Positions 29,140 to 39,825 of a stretch of 64,000 nt of DNA are shown one piece after another. Within the stretch, counting starts at the first letter, position 1, and each line of letters opens with the position of its first letter. Made by a program: the position numbers and the translations under genes. The notes beneath the pieces were generated by a model that saw only the letters and a program-made list of their open reading frames with translations, was not told the DNA's origin and ran no database searches. Source of the stretch: Microbacterium sp. BH-3-3-3 (GTDB taxonomy: Bacteria > Actinomycetota > Actinomycetes > Actinomycetales > Microbacteriaceae); the NCBI RefSeq assembly GCF_007679045.1, contig NZ_VEFS01000004.1, forward strand, positions 234,314 to 298,313, given 5' to 3'.

Positions 29140-29271
29140 GTGACTCGAATCGCTCGCTCCGGCCCGGTCTGTCCCGAACCGCTTTGCGAGCGACGGCGGG
29201 AACCGGGCCGACGTTCCAGTTTCGCACACGCCGGCTCCGTCGGACGCACGTTCGAGCGGCCCGCGCGATGA
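29140..29271 (+). CDS. Small upstream ORF coupled to ispE
   Basis: 43 codons from GTG 29140, arginine- and serine-rich, with no recognisable domain. Its TGA overlaps the ATG of ispE (ATGA), and a -10 element sits six bases before the GTG. The leaderless upstream frame may serve to deliver ribosomes to ispE, which lacks a strong ribosome binding site. It could equally be chance. Confidence 0.4.
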   Translation: MTRIARSGPVCPEPLCERRREPGRRSSFAHAGSVGRTFERPAR

Positions 29272-30200
29272 GCGCTGCTCCGCCGGCATCCGTCCGCGTC
29301 CGCGCCCCCGGCAAGATCAACGTCTTCCTCGAGGTCGGCGACGTCCAGGACGACGGGTATCACGAGCTCGCCACGGCCTTCCAAGCGGTGTCGCTGTACG
29401 AGGAGATGACGGCGACCCCTGCCGATGACATCACCTTGAGCGTGACGGCGAAGGGCCCCGTCGACATCGGGGGCGTGCCCACCGACGACCGCAACCTCGC
29501 CGTGCGCGCCGCGCGCCTGCTCGCGCAGACCGCCGGCATCGACCGCGGTGCCCATCTGTCGATCCGCAAGGCCGTTCCGGTGGCCGGCGGGATGGGCGGG
29601 GGATCGGCGGATGCCGCCGCCGCCCTGGTTGCGTGCGATGCACTGTGGGGACTCGGCATGCCGATGAGCGAGCTGGCCCGTCTCGCGGCGCGACTGGGCG
29701 CGGACGTTCCGTTCGCCCTGCTCGGCGGGACCGCGGTCGGAACAGGCCGCGGCGACGAGCTCAGCCCCGCTCTCGCACGCGGGCGGTTCGACTGGGTGCT
29801 CGTGCCCAACGACGAGGGCATGTCGACACCCGTCGTCTACGGCGAGCTCGACGCGCACCGCCGCCGCCACGCCGTCGACATCGGCCCGGCGCCGCGCGTG
29901 CCCGCTGTCGACCCCGACGTGCTGCACGCGCTGCGCCAGGGCGACGCCGAGATGCTCGCTCAGACCCTGCGCAACGATCTGCAGGCGCCCGCGCTGCACC
30001 TGCGGCCCGATCTCGCGCGCGTGCTCGAGCGCGGCGAGAGCTCGGGAGCGCTCGCGGGCATCGTGTCGGGATCCGGTCCCACGCTCGCGTTCCTCACCGC
30101 CGACGAGTCTTCCGCGATCGACCTGCAGGTCACCCTCAGCGCGGCGGGACTCGTCGCTCTGCACGTGCACGGCCCCGTGCCGGGCGCCCGTGTGGTCTGA
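29268..30200 (+). CDS. ispE: 4-diphosphocytidyl-2-C-methyl-D-erythritol kinase
   Basis: 310-residue GHMP kinase of the MEP isoprenoid pathway; it phosphorylates the 2-hydroxyl of CDP-methylerythritol. Motifs: [16 protein letters not shown] (substrate binding), [19 protein letters not shown] (ATP glycine loop), [20 protein letters not shown] and [16 protein letters not shown] 29268 gives the family N-terminus. Position downstream of rsmA, with intervening genes, follows actinobacterial convention. Confidence 0.95.
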   Translation: MSAAPPASVRVRAPGKINVFLEVGDVQDDGYHELATAFQAVSLYEEMTATPADDITLSVTAKGPVDIGGVPTDDRNLAVRAARLLAQTAGIDRGAHLSIRKAVPVAGGMGGGSADAAAALVACDALWGLGMPMSELARLAARLGADVPFALLGGTAVGTGRGDELSPALARGRFDWVLVPNDEGMSTPVVYGELDAHRRRHAVDIGPAPRVPAVDPDVLHALRQGDAEMLAQTLRNDLQAPALHLRPDLARVLERGESSGALAGIVSGSGPTLAFLTADESSAIDLQVTLSAAGLVALHVHGPVPGARVV

Positions 30201-30335
30201 CCGCGGCGCACCATAGTGCAGGTCGACACACGGAGCAATCTTCGCCTCGGGGCCCCGCGACCTGGTTAGCCTCGTTCGAGGTGGTTCGTCACCGCTGGGT
30301 GCCGTGCCCGCGGGGCGCCACGAAGGGGGTTTCCC

Positions 30336-30638
30336 ATGAAGGCAACACTCGACGGCGTCGTAATCGCCGAAGCCGACCGCGACGACCTGGCCTCGATCGA
30401 GGGCAACTGGTACTTCCCGCCGCAGGCGGTGCGCGAGGGCGCGCTGCACGAGAGCCCCACGCCCTACACCTGCCCGTGGAAGGGCGCCGCCCAGTACTGG
30501 AACATCTCGGTCGACGGTGCGGAACTCCCCGACGGCGCATGGTCGTACCCCGATCTGTACCCGGGCGCTGTGGATCGCGTCGGCAAGGACTTCGCCGGAT
30601 TCGTCGCGTTCGACCGCAAGGTCGTGGTCTCCGACTGA
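30336..30638 (+). CDS. DUF427 family protein
   Basis: A compact 100-residue protein covering the whole DUF427 domain: MKATLDGVVIAEADRDDL, EGNWYFPPQAV, TPYTCPWKGAAQYWNISVDG, GAWSYPDLYPGA and VAFDRKVVV. The conserved Cys-Pro-Trp-Lys is present. ATG 30336 follows GAAGGGGG. Biochemical function is not established for the family. It stands 14 bases before the osmolyte ABC operon but is probably an independent gene. Confidence 0.9.
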   Translation: MKATLDGVVIAEADRDDLASIEGNWYFPPQAVREGALHESPTPYTCPWKGAAQYWNISVDGAELPDGAWSYPDLYPGAVDRVGKDFAGFVAFDRKVVVSD

Positions 30639-30652
30639 GGTCGGGCACTCAC

Positions 30653-31477
30653 ATGATCGAGTTCTCCGCCGTCTCGAAGGTGTTTCCCGACGGCACGCGC
30701 GCCGTCGACGACTTCAACCTCGTCATCCCCTCTCGCCAGACCACCGTGTTCGTCGGGTCGTCCGGCTGCGGCAAGACGACGCTGCTGCGCATGATCAACC
30801 GCATGGTCGAGCCCTCGTCGGGCACGATCCAGATCGACGGTGCCGACATCAGCGGCAAGCCCGCCGTGCAGTTGCGTCGCAGCATCGGCTACGTCATGCA
30901 GAATTCCGGGCTCATGCCGCACTTCACCGTGGCCGACAACATCTCCACGGTCCCCGTGCTGCAGGGCCAGAGCCGCAAGGCCGCTCGTGCGCGTGCGCTC
31001 GAGCTCATGACCACCGTCGGTCTCGACACGGCCATGGCCGACCGGTACCCGAGCCAGCTCTCGGGCGGCCAGCAGCAGCGCGTCGGTGTCGCCCGCGGGC
31101 TCGCGGCCGACCCCAACATCCTGCTCATGGACGAGCCGTTCGGAGCCGTCGACCCGATCGTGCGCGACGAACTGCAGCAGGAGCTCCTCCGCCTGCAGCG
31201 CGACATCGGCAAGACGATCGTCTTCGTCACGCACGACATCGATGAGGCGTTCCTGCTCGGCGACCAGGTCGTGATCCTCGAGAAGGGTGCCAAGATCGCC
31301 CAGGTCGGCACCCCCAGCGAGATCATCGAGAACCCCGCGAGCGACTTCGTGGCCAGCTTCATCGGCGCGGTCAAGGGTAAGCGCGCGCTGCACCTGAAGC
31401 AGACGCCGACCGGCACGGTCGTGGTCGACGCCGAGGGGCGTACGCAGGGCGCGATCGTGGAGGATGCTCACCCGTGA
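30653..31477 (+). CDS. opuCA: Osmolyte (glycine betaine/choline-type) ABC transporter ATPase
   Basis: 274 residues. Walker A GSSGCGKTTLLRMINRMVEP, Q-loop YVMQNSGLMPHFTVADNI, signature LSGGQQQRVGVARGLAADP, Walker B ILLMDEPFGAVDP and the FVTHDIDEAFLLGD switch identify the ProV/OpuCA family. The C-terminal CBS pair of many OpuCA proteins is absent, so ionic-strength sensing by that route is unlikely. The ATG 30653 start matches family N-termini. It overlaps the next gene by four bases. Confidence 0.9.
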   Translation: MIEFSAVSKVFPDGTRAVDDFNLVIPSRQTTVFVGSSGCGKTTLLRMINRMVEPSSGTIQIDGADISGKPAVQLRRSIGYVMQNSGLMPHFTVADNISTVPVLQGQSRKAARARALELMTTVGLDTAMADRYPSQLSGGQQQRVGVARGLAADPNILLMDEPFGAVDPIVRDELQQELLRLQRDIGKTIVFVTHDIDEAFLLGDQVVILEKGAKIAQVGTPSEIIENPASDFVASFIGAVKGKRALHLKQTPTGTVVVDAEGRTQGAIVEDAHP

Positions 31478-32154
31478 ATTGGGTAGGGAACAACCTCGAC
31501 CTCATCGCGCAGCTGACCGTCGTGCACCTGCGGCAGAGCCTCATTGCGCTCGTGGTCGGTTTCGTCATCAGCATTCCGCTCGGGTGGGTGGCCTGGCGGT
31601 ACCGCCTGGTGCGCAGCAGTGTCATCACCATCACCGGGCTGCTCTACACGATCCCGTCGCTGGCCCTTCTCATCCTGGTGCCCGTCGTGACCGGGTGGTA
31701 CAGCATCGTCAGCGAGACGAACCTCGTCGTGGCGCTGGCCATCTACGCCGTGGCGATCCTCGTGCGAGCGGTGGCCGACGGCCTCGACTCGGTCGACGCG
31801 GGGGTTCGCCAAGCCTCCACTGCGATCGGCTACGGGTCGTTCCGGCGCTTTGTGGCCGTGGACTTCCCCCTGGCCGGTCCGGTCGTCCTCGCCGGGCTCC
31901 GCGTGGCCTCCGCGAGCACAATCGCGCTGGCGACGGTGGGCATCCTCGTCGGCATCCAGAACATCGGCTATCTCTTCACCAACGGGTTGCAGCGGCGCAT
32001 CATCCCTGAAGTCTTCGCGGGCGTGATCGCGGTCGTCGTTCTCGCTCTGGTCATCGACCTGCTCCTCGTCGTGGCGGGACGGCTTCTCATGCCCTGGACG
32101 CGGGGAGCGAAGACCGTGTCCCGGCAGGGCAACCGGACGTTGGTGAAGGCATGA
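31474..32154 (+). CDS. opuCB: Osmolyte ABC transporter permease 1
   Basis: 226 residues with about six membrane spans and the EAA-type loop (DSVDAGVRQASTAIGYGSFRRF). GTG 31474 overlaps opuCA and its stop overlaps the second permease, so the genes are translationally coupled. The closing motif GIQNIGYLFTNGLQR is typical of ProW/OpuCB permeases. Confidence 0.9.
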   Translation: MNWVGNNLDLIAQLTVVHLRQSLIALVVGFVISIPLGWVAWRYRLVRSSVITITGLLYTIPSLALLILVPVVTGWYSIVSETNLVVALAIYAVAILVRAVADGLDSVDAGVRQASTAIGYGSFRRFVAVDFPLAGPVVLAGLRVASASTIALATVGILVGIQNIGYLFTNGLQRRIIPEVFAGVIAVVVLALVIDLLLVVAGRLLMPWTRGAKTVSRQGNRTLVKA

Positions 32155-32909
32155 ACCTCATCGGCGACGCGATCGGATGGATCTTCGGCGGCGACACGGG
32201 GCAGTTCGACCCCATCCCGGTCGCCATCGCAGGCCAGCTGCTGTACACGCTCATCGCCATGGTCATCGCCGGCACGATCGCCATCCCCCTCGGCTGGTTC
32301 ATCGGTCACACCGGCAAGGGGCGCGAGACCGCCGTCGCGATCTCCGGGGCCGCGCGGGCGATCCCCTCGTTCGGTCTCCTCATCCTGCTGACCCTGCTGC
32401 TGGGAGTGCTGCACAAGCCCGAAGCGGCGGTCATCTCTTTCATCGTTCTCGCCATCCCGTCGCTGCTCGCGGGCGCGTACACCGGGTTCGAGGCGATCGA
32501 TCGTCGCGTCATCGACGCGGGACGGTCGATGGGGATGACCGAGACGCAGGTGTTCTGGCGCATCGAGGTGCCCCTCGGGCTCCCCCTGCTCGTCGGAGGC
32601 ATCCGCGCGGCGACCCTGCAGGTGCTCGCAACCGTCACGATCGCGGCCTACATCGGCCTCGGTGGACTCGGCCAGTACATCATCGCCGCCATCCCGCTGC
32701 GCCGCTTCGACATCCTCATCGGCGGCGCCATTCTCGTGGCCGTGCTGGCCCTGGTGATCGACGGTCTCTTCGCCCTCCTCCAGCACCTGGTCGTACCCCG
32801 CGGCATCCGCGCGGCCGGTGCTGCGCAGCCGCAGCGTCGATCCGCACGACAGCGACGCGCGGAGGCCATCGCCGTGGGTGCCCCGGCTGCACCGCCGACC
32901 GCGCCCTGA
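32151..32909 (+). CDS. opuCD: Osmolyte ABC transporter permease 2
   Basis: 252 residues with about six spans and the EAA loop (DRRVIDAGRSMGMTETQVFW), followed by GGLGQYIIAAIPLRRFDILI, characteristic of the second permease in OpuC/EgtU-like systems. A basic, Ala-rich C-terminal tail is not conserved. ATG 32151 overlaps the first permease by four bases. Confidence 0.9.
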   Translation: MNLIGDAIGWIFGGDTGQFDPIPVAIAGQLLYTLIAMVIAGTIAIPLGWFIGHTGKGRETAVAISGAARAIPSFGLLILLTLLLGVLHKPEAAVISFIVLAIPSLLAGAYTGFEAIDRRVIDAGRSMGMTETQVFWRIEVPLGLPLLVGGIRAATLQVLATVTIAAYIGLGGLGQYIIAAIPLRRFDILIGGAILVAVLALVIDGLFALLQHLVVPRGIRAAGAAQPQRRSARQRRAEAIAVGAPAAPPTAP

Positions 32910-32948
32910 CCCCACCCGACTCCCGAACCACCAGAAAAGAGAGCACCC

Positions 32949-33866
32949 ATGTTCACAGCACGAACCACCAAGGGCCTCGGCCTGATCGCCGGCCTCGCGG
33001 TCGCCTCGCTCGCCTTCGCAGGCTGCAGCGGCGGCTCGTCCGACCCGCTGAGCAACGGCGGCGGCGCCGCCAGCGGCTCGTCCGACACCATCGTCGTCGG
33101 ATCGCAGGCGTACTACTCGAATGAGATCATCGCCGAGATCTACGCCCAGGCCCTCGAGGGCGCCGGCAAGACCGTGACGCGCCAGTTCCAGATCGGTCAG
33201 CGCGACGCGTACATCCCGCTCCTCGAAGACGGAACCGTCTCGGTCTTCCCGGAGTACACCGGCAACCTCCTGCAGTTCTTCGAGAAGGACACCACCGCGC
33301 GCACCGCAGACGATGTGTATGCGGCGCTGCCGGCGGCCCTCCCCGAGGGCCTCGAGGTCCTCGACCAGTCGTCCGCAACCGACCAGGACTCCTACACGGT
33401 CACGAAGGCGTTCGCCGACGCGAACGGCCTGACCAGCATCGCCGACCTCGCCAAGGTGACGACGGGGCTCACCCTGGGCGGCAACGCCGAGCTCGCCGAG
33501 CGCCCGTACGGGCCCGCCGGACTCGAGTCGACCTACGGCGTGAAGGTGCAGTTCTCGGCAACCGGCGAGACCACCGTCGACGACCTGGTCGCCGGCACCG
33601 TGCAGGTCGCGAACGTGTACACGTCGGAGCCTCGCATCCAGACCGACGACCTCGTCACCCTGACCGACCCGAAGGGCCTGTTCCTCGCGTCCAACGTGGT
33701 ACCGGTCGTCAACTCGAACGTCGCGTCCGAGGTGTCGGACGTGCTGAACAAGGTCAGCGCCGCGCTCACCCCTGAGGGACTCGTCGAGCTGAACGTGAAG
33801 TCCACGGTCGACGAGGAGTCGACGCCCGACATCGCCAAGGAGTGGCTCTCGGCCAACGGCTTCTGA
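32949..33866 (+). CDS. opuCC: Osmolyte ABC transporter substrate-binding lipoprotein
   Basis: 305 residues. A lipoprotein signal (LAVASLAFAGCSGG) gives Cys at about residue 26. The mature protein is an OpuAC-type type II binding protein (IVVGSQAYYSNEIIAEIYAQ, FPEYTGNLLQFF, YTSEPRI). Quaternary amines such as glycine betaine, choline or proline betaine are the expected ligands; ergothioneine (EgtU) is another possibility. AAAAGAGAG precedes the ATG. Last gene of the operon, followed by a terminator. Confidence 0.9.
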   Translation: MFTARTTKGLGLIAGLAVASLAFAGCSGGSSDPLSNGGGAASGSSDTIVVGSQAYYSNEIIAEIYAQALEGAGKTVTRQFQIGQRDAYIPLLEDGTVSVFPEYTGNLLQFFEKDTTARTADDVYAALPAALPEGLEVLDQSSATDQDSYTVTKAFADANGLTSIADLAKVTTGLTLGGNAELAERPYGPAGLESTYGVKVQFSATGETTVDDLVAGTVQVANVYTSEPRIQTDDLVTLTDPKGLFLASNVVPVVNSNVASEVSDVLNKVSAALTPEGLVELNVKSTVDEESTPDIAKEWLSANGF

Positions 33867-33880
33867 GCCCGTACCGCTCA

Positions 33881-33914
33881 CGCGGGGTCGTCCGGTTCGC
33901 CGGGCGGCCCCGCG
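33881..33914 (+). terminator. Terminator of the osmolyte ABC operon
   Basis: CGCGGGGTCGTCCGG and CCGGGCGGCCCCGCG pair around a TTCG tetraloop, followed by TCGTTTTCG. It begins 15 bases after the stop codon. Confidence 0.85.
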
Positions 33915-34083
33915 TCGTTTTCGCCCGCGAGACTGCATCTCGCTGACATGTCGATGTCAGGGTGCAGCCCGGTTGTCAGCGGGTTGCCGTCTCGGCGCGA
34001 AGGAGGGGCCCGCGTCCGAGCGTTTCGCGCGGAAAAGGCGGGCGGATGCCGACGCCCCGGGCACCGCGTAGCCTGGGACGGAT

Positions 34084-35877
<1,794 letters not shown>

Positions 35878-35904
35878 CGGCATCCGGAACCGCCTTCGTG
35901 CGCG

Positions 35905-36417
35905 TCAGTGGATCGCGTACTCCAGTAGCACGATGAAGACCCCCAGGCACGCGGTGGCGAACGCCCCGAGCAGTCGGCCCGCGAGGCCCGCGCCGCGACG
36001 GCGGTAGGCGTTGTAGCCCAGCAGGGCGAGCACGATGAAGGTCGACCACATGCTCAGGTCGGCCGCGTCGTCGACCGACACGCCCGTCGCGCCCGCGATG
36101 AGCAGCACGAGCACCGAGGGGACCGAGGCGTAGAGCATGCCCGCGCCGTGCCGCATGCCCTCGCGGGTCGCGTGCCGCAGACCGTGATCGGCGTGCTCGG
36201 TGAGCGTGTGGGCGAAAACGTGGGCGATGAAGAAGACGACGAGCGAGGTGGCGGCGCTCAGCAGCACCTCGCCGACGGAATCGGCGTGGTCGTCGGCGAT
36301 GGTCACGAACGCCGCGAACACGATGAGGCCGTAGATGGCGGCGGGGGAGCGGAAGCGTACGTCGAACCACGACTTCACCCGCTGCCAGCGGGTGGGGGCG
36401 TCCGTCGGCGCGCTCAC
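35905..36417 (-). CDS. Four-helix integral membrane protein
   Basis: 170 residues, four or five hydrophobic segments (IYGLIVFAAFVTIADDH, VLLSAATSLVVFFIAHVFAH, MLYASVPSVLVLLIAGATGV, AFATACLGVFIVLLEYAI). GTG 36417 overlaps the stop of the MarR gene (GTGA), so it is co-transcribed and possibly controlled by it. A histidine-rich loop (HVFAHTLTEHADHGLRH) is notable. Family not identified with confidence. Confidence 0.8.
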   Translation of the reverse strand: MSAPTDAPTRWQRVKSWFDVRFRSPAAIYGLIVFAAFVTIADDHADSVGEVLLSAATSLVVFFIAHVFAHTLTEHADHGLRHATREGMRHGAGMLYASVPSVLVLLIAGATGVSVDDAADLSMWSTFIVLALLGYNAYRRRGAGLAGRLLGAFATACLGVFIVLLEYAIH

Positions 36418-36917
36418 GCGTCGAACCCCAGGCTGAGCTTGCGCAGCAGCGTGGCGAGGCGGTCGCGGTCGTTGCGGGCGAGCCCGTCGAGCAGCAGGGC
36501 CTCGGCGTCGACCAGGCGCGTGATCGCGGCATCCACCCGAACGCGTCCGTCTTCGGTGAGCGTGACCAGGATGCTGCGTCCGTCGCCGGGATCGGCCTCG
36601 CGGCGCACGAACCGGCGGGCCACCAAGCGATCGATGCGGTTGGTCATCGTGCCGCTCGAGACGAGGGTCTGCTGCAGCAGCTGCTTGGGGCTCAGCTGGT
36701 ACGGCTCGCCCGCGCGGCGCAGGGCCGAGAGCACGTCCCACTCCCACGACTCGATGTCGCTGCGGCGGAAGGCCTCTTTGCGGGCGATGTCGAGATGGCG
36801 CGACAGGCGCGCGACGCGGGAGAGCACCTCGAGGGGCGAGAAGTCGAGGTCGGGGCGCTGACGCATCCAGGCCTCGACGATGCGGTCGACCTCGTCGCTG
36901 TCCTGGCTCGTGCTCAC
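36414..36917 (-). CDS. MarR-family transcriptional regulator
   Basis: 167 residues with a winged helix (WDVLSALRRAGEPYQLSPKQ, SSGTMTNRIDRLVARRFVRR, then the wing DPGDGRSILVTLTEDGR) and helical dimerisation ends. It forms a two-gene unit with the membrane protein downstream. MarR proteins usually repress their own operon in response to small phenolic or lipophilic ligands. Confidence 0.92.
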   Translation of the reverse strand: MSTSQDSDEVDRIVEAWMRQRPDLDFSPLEVLSRVARLSRHLDIARKEAFRRSDIESWEWDVLSALRRAGEPYQLSPKQLLQQTLVSSGTMTNRIDRLVARRFVRREADPGDGRSILVTLTEDGRVRVDAAITRLVDAEALLLDGLARNDRDRLATLLRKLSLGFDA

Positions 36918-37011
36918 GCTCTCATTATGGCCAGCCCACCGCGTCGCGACAGCGCGCCCCTCATCGGTGGGGCCCGCGTCTGGCAGACTTGACCGGTGCC
37001 CTCGGGCGCGG

Positions 37012-37083
37012 TCCGCCGTGGTGTAACGGCAGCACGACAGCCTTTGGAGCTGTTAGGTCCAGGTTCGAATCCTGGCGGCGGAG
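37012..37083 (+). tRNA. tRNA-Gln (anticodon TTG)
   Basis: The cloverleaf is complete: acceptor TCCGCCG/CGGCGGA, D arm GTGTAACGGCAGCAC, anticodon stem ACAGC/GCTGT around CTTTGGA, T arm CCAGG-TTCGAAT-CCTGG, discriminator G. Loop position 34-36 reads TTG. No encoded CCA. The glmU start codon lies one base after the discriminator. Confidence 0.95.
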
Positions 37084-37084
37084 C

Positions 37085-38533
37085 ATGACATCATCGACCG
37101 AGCTGGCCGTCGTCGTCCTCGCCGCGGGTCAAGGCACCCGTATGAAGTCGCGCACCCCCAAGGTGCTGCATCCGGTGGGCGGTCGCCCGCTCGTCGGGCA
37201 CGTGCTCGACACCGCCGCCTCGCTCGACCCGGCGCGCATCGTCGTCGTCGTGCGGCACGAGCGCGAGCTCGTCGCCGAGACGGTGTCGGAGCTCGCTCCC
37301 GGCGTCGTCGTCGTCGATCAGGACGAGGTGCCCGGCACGGGGCGCGCGGTCGAGGTCGCCCTCGACGCGCTCGACGGCTTCGAGGGCGACGTCCTCGTGC
37401 TCAGTGCCGACGTCCCGCTGCTCGAGACCGGCACCCTCACCGAGCTGCTCGCCACCCACCGCTCCGGCGGGACCGCCGTGACGCTGTTGAGCGCGCGCGT
37501 CGACGAGCCCTTCGGCTACGGCCGCATCCTGCGCGATCACACCGACGGCGTGAGCCGCATCGTCGAGCAGAAGGACGCCTCGGCCGAAGAGGCCGCGGTC
37601 ACCGAGATCAACGTCGGCGTGTACGTGTTCCAGGCGTCACCGCTGCGCACGCAGCTCGCGCGCGTGGGCACCGCCAACGCGCAGGGCGAGAAGTACCTCA
37701 CCGACGTCGTCGCCCTGCTGCGCGAGGCCGAGCTCGGGGTCGCGGCATCCGTCACCCGCGACGCCTCCGCGGCGCTCGGCGTGAACGACCGCGTGCAGTT
37801 GTCCGAGGCCGGCCGCACCCTCAACGCGCGCACGGTGCGCCGCTGGCAGCTCGAGGGCGTCACCGTCGTCGACCCCGCCACCACGTGGATCGACGTCACC
37901 GCGACGCTCGCCCCCGACGTCACGATCCTGCCGAACACGCACGTGCGCGGCGCCACAGCCATCGCCTCGGGCGCGACCATCGGCCCCGACACGAGCCTGA
38001 CCGACTGCGAGGTGGGCGAGAACGCCACCGTGACCCGCACCGACGGCACGCTCGCGGTCGTCGAGGCCGGCGCCACCGTCGGCCCGTTCGCCTACCTCCG
38101 CGCCAACGCGCGCGTCGGCGTGAACGGTAAGGTCGGCACCTTCGTCGAGGTGAAGAACTCCTCGATCGGCGAGGGCAGCAAGGTGCCCCACCTGTCGTAC
38201 ATCGGCGACACCGAGATCGGCCGCGGGGTCAACCTCGGCGCCGGCGCGATCACCGCGAACTACGACGATGTCGCCAAGCACCGCACCGTCATCGGCGACC
38301 AGGTTCACAGCGGATCGCACAACGTCTTCGTCGCGCCGGTTACGATTGGAGCCGGTGCCAAGACAGGTGCCGGTGCGGTCATCCGCAAGGACGTTCCGGC
38401 CGGTGCTCTGGCGCTCAGCGTGTCCCCCCAGCGCAACATCGAGGGGTGGGTCGAGAAGAACCGACCGGGCACCGCTGCGGCCGACGTGGCTGCGCGGGCT
38501 CGGGCTGAACAGGAAGCGGCCGATGGCTCGTAA
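37085..38533 (+). CDS. glmU: Bifunctional N-acetylglucosamine-1-phosphate uridyltransferase/acetyltransferase
   Basis: 482 residues. It makes UDP-GlcNAc for peptidoglycan: the C-terminal domain acetylates glucosamine-1-phosphate and the N-terminal domain adds UMP. Seen: VVLAAGQGTRMKSRTPKVLH (nucleotide loop), LSADVPLLETGTL, FGYGRILRD and INVGVYVF, then left-handed beta-helix hexapeptides ending with GRGVNLGAGAITANYDDVAK and the acetyl-CoA region. ATG 37085 gives the normal N-terminus, yet it is one base from the tRNA 3' end, so tRNA processing would leave a leaderless mRNA. Confidence 0.96.
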   Translation: MTSSTELAVVVLAAGQGTRMKSRTPKVLHPVGGRPLVGHVLDTAASLDPARIVVVVRHERELVAETVSELAPGVVVVDQDEVPGTGRAVEVALDALDGFEGDVLVLSADVPLLETGTLTELLATHRSGGTAVTLLSARVDEPFGYGRILRDHTDGVSRIVEQKDASAEEAAVTEINVGVYVFQASPLRTQLARVGTANAQGEKYLTDVVALLREAELGVAASVTRDASAALGVNDRVQLSEAGRTLNARTVRRWQLEGVTVVDPATTWIDVTATLAPDVTILPNTHVRGATAIASGATIGPDTSLTDCEVGENATVTRTDGTLAVVEAGATVGPFAYLRANARVGVNGKVGTFVEVKNSSIGEGSKVPHLSYIGDTEIGRGVNLGAGAITANYDDVAKHRTVIGDQVHSGSHNVFVAPVTIGAGAKTGAGAVIRKDVPAGALALSVSPQRNIEGWVEKNRPGTAAADVAARARAEQEAADGS

Positions 38534-39557
38534 GAAGAATCGTGTAGACCTCGACCGCGACAACGGCATCGCCCCCGGGCTCGTCGCCAAGACCAAGAAG
38601 CGGCTCGTCGTCGCCTCGGGTCGGTCGCACCCCGAGCTCGCCGCGCAGGTCACGCAGCACCTGGGCACCGAGCTCGCCCCCACCGAGCACCGCACCTTCG
38701 CCTCGGGCGAGATCTACACCCGCTTCGAGGTGTCGATCCGCGGCTGCGACGTGTTCGTCATCCAGTCGTTCGGCCCTCCGGTCAACGAGTGGCTCATGGA
38801 GCTGCTCATCATGCTCGACGCGCTCAAGCGCGCCTCGGCCAAGCGCATCACGGTGGTCGCCCCGTACTTCCCGTACTCGCGTCAGGACAAGAAGGGTCGC
38901 GGCCGCGAGCCCATCAGCGCGCGCCTCGTCGCCGACCTGCTCAAGACCGCCGGTGCCGACCGCATCATGAGCGTCGACCTGCACGCCGCGCAGATCCAGG
39001 GCTTCTTCGACGGTCCCGTCGACCACCTTTTCGCCAAGCCGGTGCTGCTCGAGCACTTCGAGCAGGGCCTGTCGACCGAAGACCGCGAGACCCTCACGGT
39101 GGTCTCGCCCGACATGGGCCGCGTGCGCGTGGCCGACACCTGGTCGGACAGCCTGGGCGCGCCCCTGGCGATCATCCACAAGCGTCGTGACCCGAAGGTC
39201 GCCAACCAGGTCTCGGTGCACGAGATCGTCGGTGACGTGAAGGGCCGCACCTGCCTGCTCGTCGACGACATGATCGACACCGGCGGCACGATCCAGAAGG
39301 CCGCCCAGGCGCTCAAGGCGTCGGGTGCCCGCAAGGTCATCGTCGCGGCGACGCACGCGATCTTCAGCGACCCGGCCACCGAACGTCTGCAGGATCCCGC
39401 GATCGACGAGGTCGTCGTCACCGACACCATCCCGATCTCCGCCGAGCGTCGGTTCGACCGGCTCACCGTCCTGCCGATCGCGCCGCTGCTGGCGCGCGCG
39501 ATCCACGAGGTCTTCGAAGACGGCTCGGTCACGAGCATGTTCGGCGGCGACGCGTAG
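38523..39557 (+). CDS. prs: Ribose-phosphate diphosphokinase
   Basis: 344 residues. It makes PRPP from ribose-5-phosphate and ATP for nucleotide, His and Trp synthesis. Motifs: SGRSHPELAAQV, FASGEIYTRFEVSIRGCDVF, PYFPYSRQDKKGRGREPISA, SVDLHAAQIQGFFDGPVDHL and the PRPP loop CLLVDDMIDTGGTI. ATG 38523 lies inside glmU, overlapping by 11 bases, which gives the ~20-residue basic N-terminus typical of actinobacterial Prs; coupled translation is expected. Confidence 0.96.
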   Translation: MARKKNRVDLDRDNGIAPGLVAKTKKRLVVASGRSHPELAAQVTQHLGTELAPTEHRTFASGEIYTRFEVSIRGCDVFVIQSFGPPVNEWLMELLIMLDALKRASAKRITVVAPYFPYSRQDKKGRGREPISARLVADLLKTAGADRIMSVDLHAAQIQGFFDGPVDHLFAKPVLLEHFEQGLSTEDRETLTVVSPDMGRVRVADTWSDSLGAPLAIIHKRRDPKVANQVSVHEIVGDVKGRTCLLVDDMIDTGGTIQKAAQALKASGARKVIVAATHAIFSDPATERLQDPAIDEVVVTDTIPISAERRFDRLTVLPIAPLLARAIHEVFEDGSVTSMFGGDA

Positions 39558-39577
39558 CAAGTTCCCGATCGACCATT

Positions 39578-39611
39578 CCCAGCCGCCTGCCCTCCGGGGG
39601 AGGCGGCTGGG
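39578..39611 (+). terminator. Terminator of glmU-prs
   Basis: CCCAGCCGCCT and AGGCGGCTGGG form a perfect 11-bp stem with a 12-base loop, followed by TTCGTT, 20 bases after prs. Confidence 0.85.
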
Positions 39612-39629
39612 TTCGTTCGAAGGCCGCGC

Positions 39630-39720
39630 GTGCGCCGTCGTGCGGACTCCGGGGCCGACACGCCGGTCCCGACGGCTAGCGAGGGGGCGTGTCGACCGTC
39701 TCGTCCGCACGACGGCGCAC
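39630..39720. repeat. Intergenic palindromic element, copy 1
   Basis: GTGCGCCGTCGTGCGGAC (39630-39647) pairs perfectly with GTCCGCACGACGGCGCAC (39703-39720); inside, GACACGCC and GGCGTGTC form a second dyad. A related element occurs at 59840-59919. The rest of 39612-39825 is the probable promoter region of the next gene. Confidence 0.75.
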
Positions 39721-39825
39721 CGAGCGCTCACAGGTGGCACAAATGTGTGAACCCGCTCGCCGTCAAGGTCGTGTCCCTAGCGTGAGCTCGACCGAGCCGC
39801 GAGGCACGACCGAAGGAGGACCCTC

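Noticed and set aside
36989..37084. Upstream extension of the glmU frame
   Set aside because: It would run through the tRNA-Gln gene.
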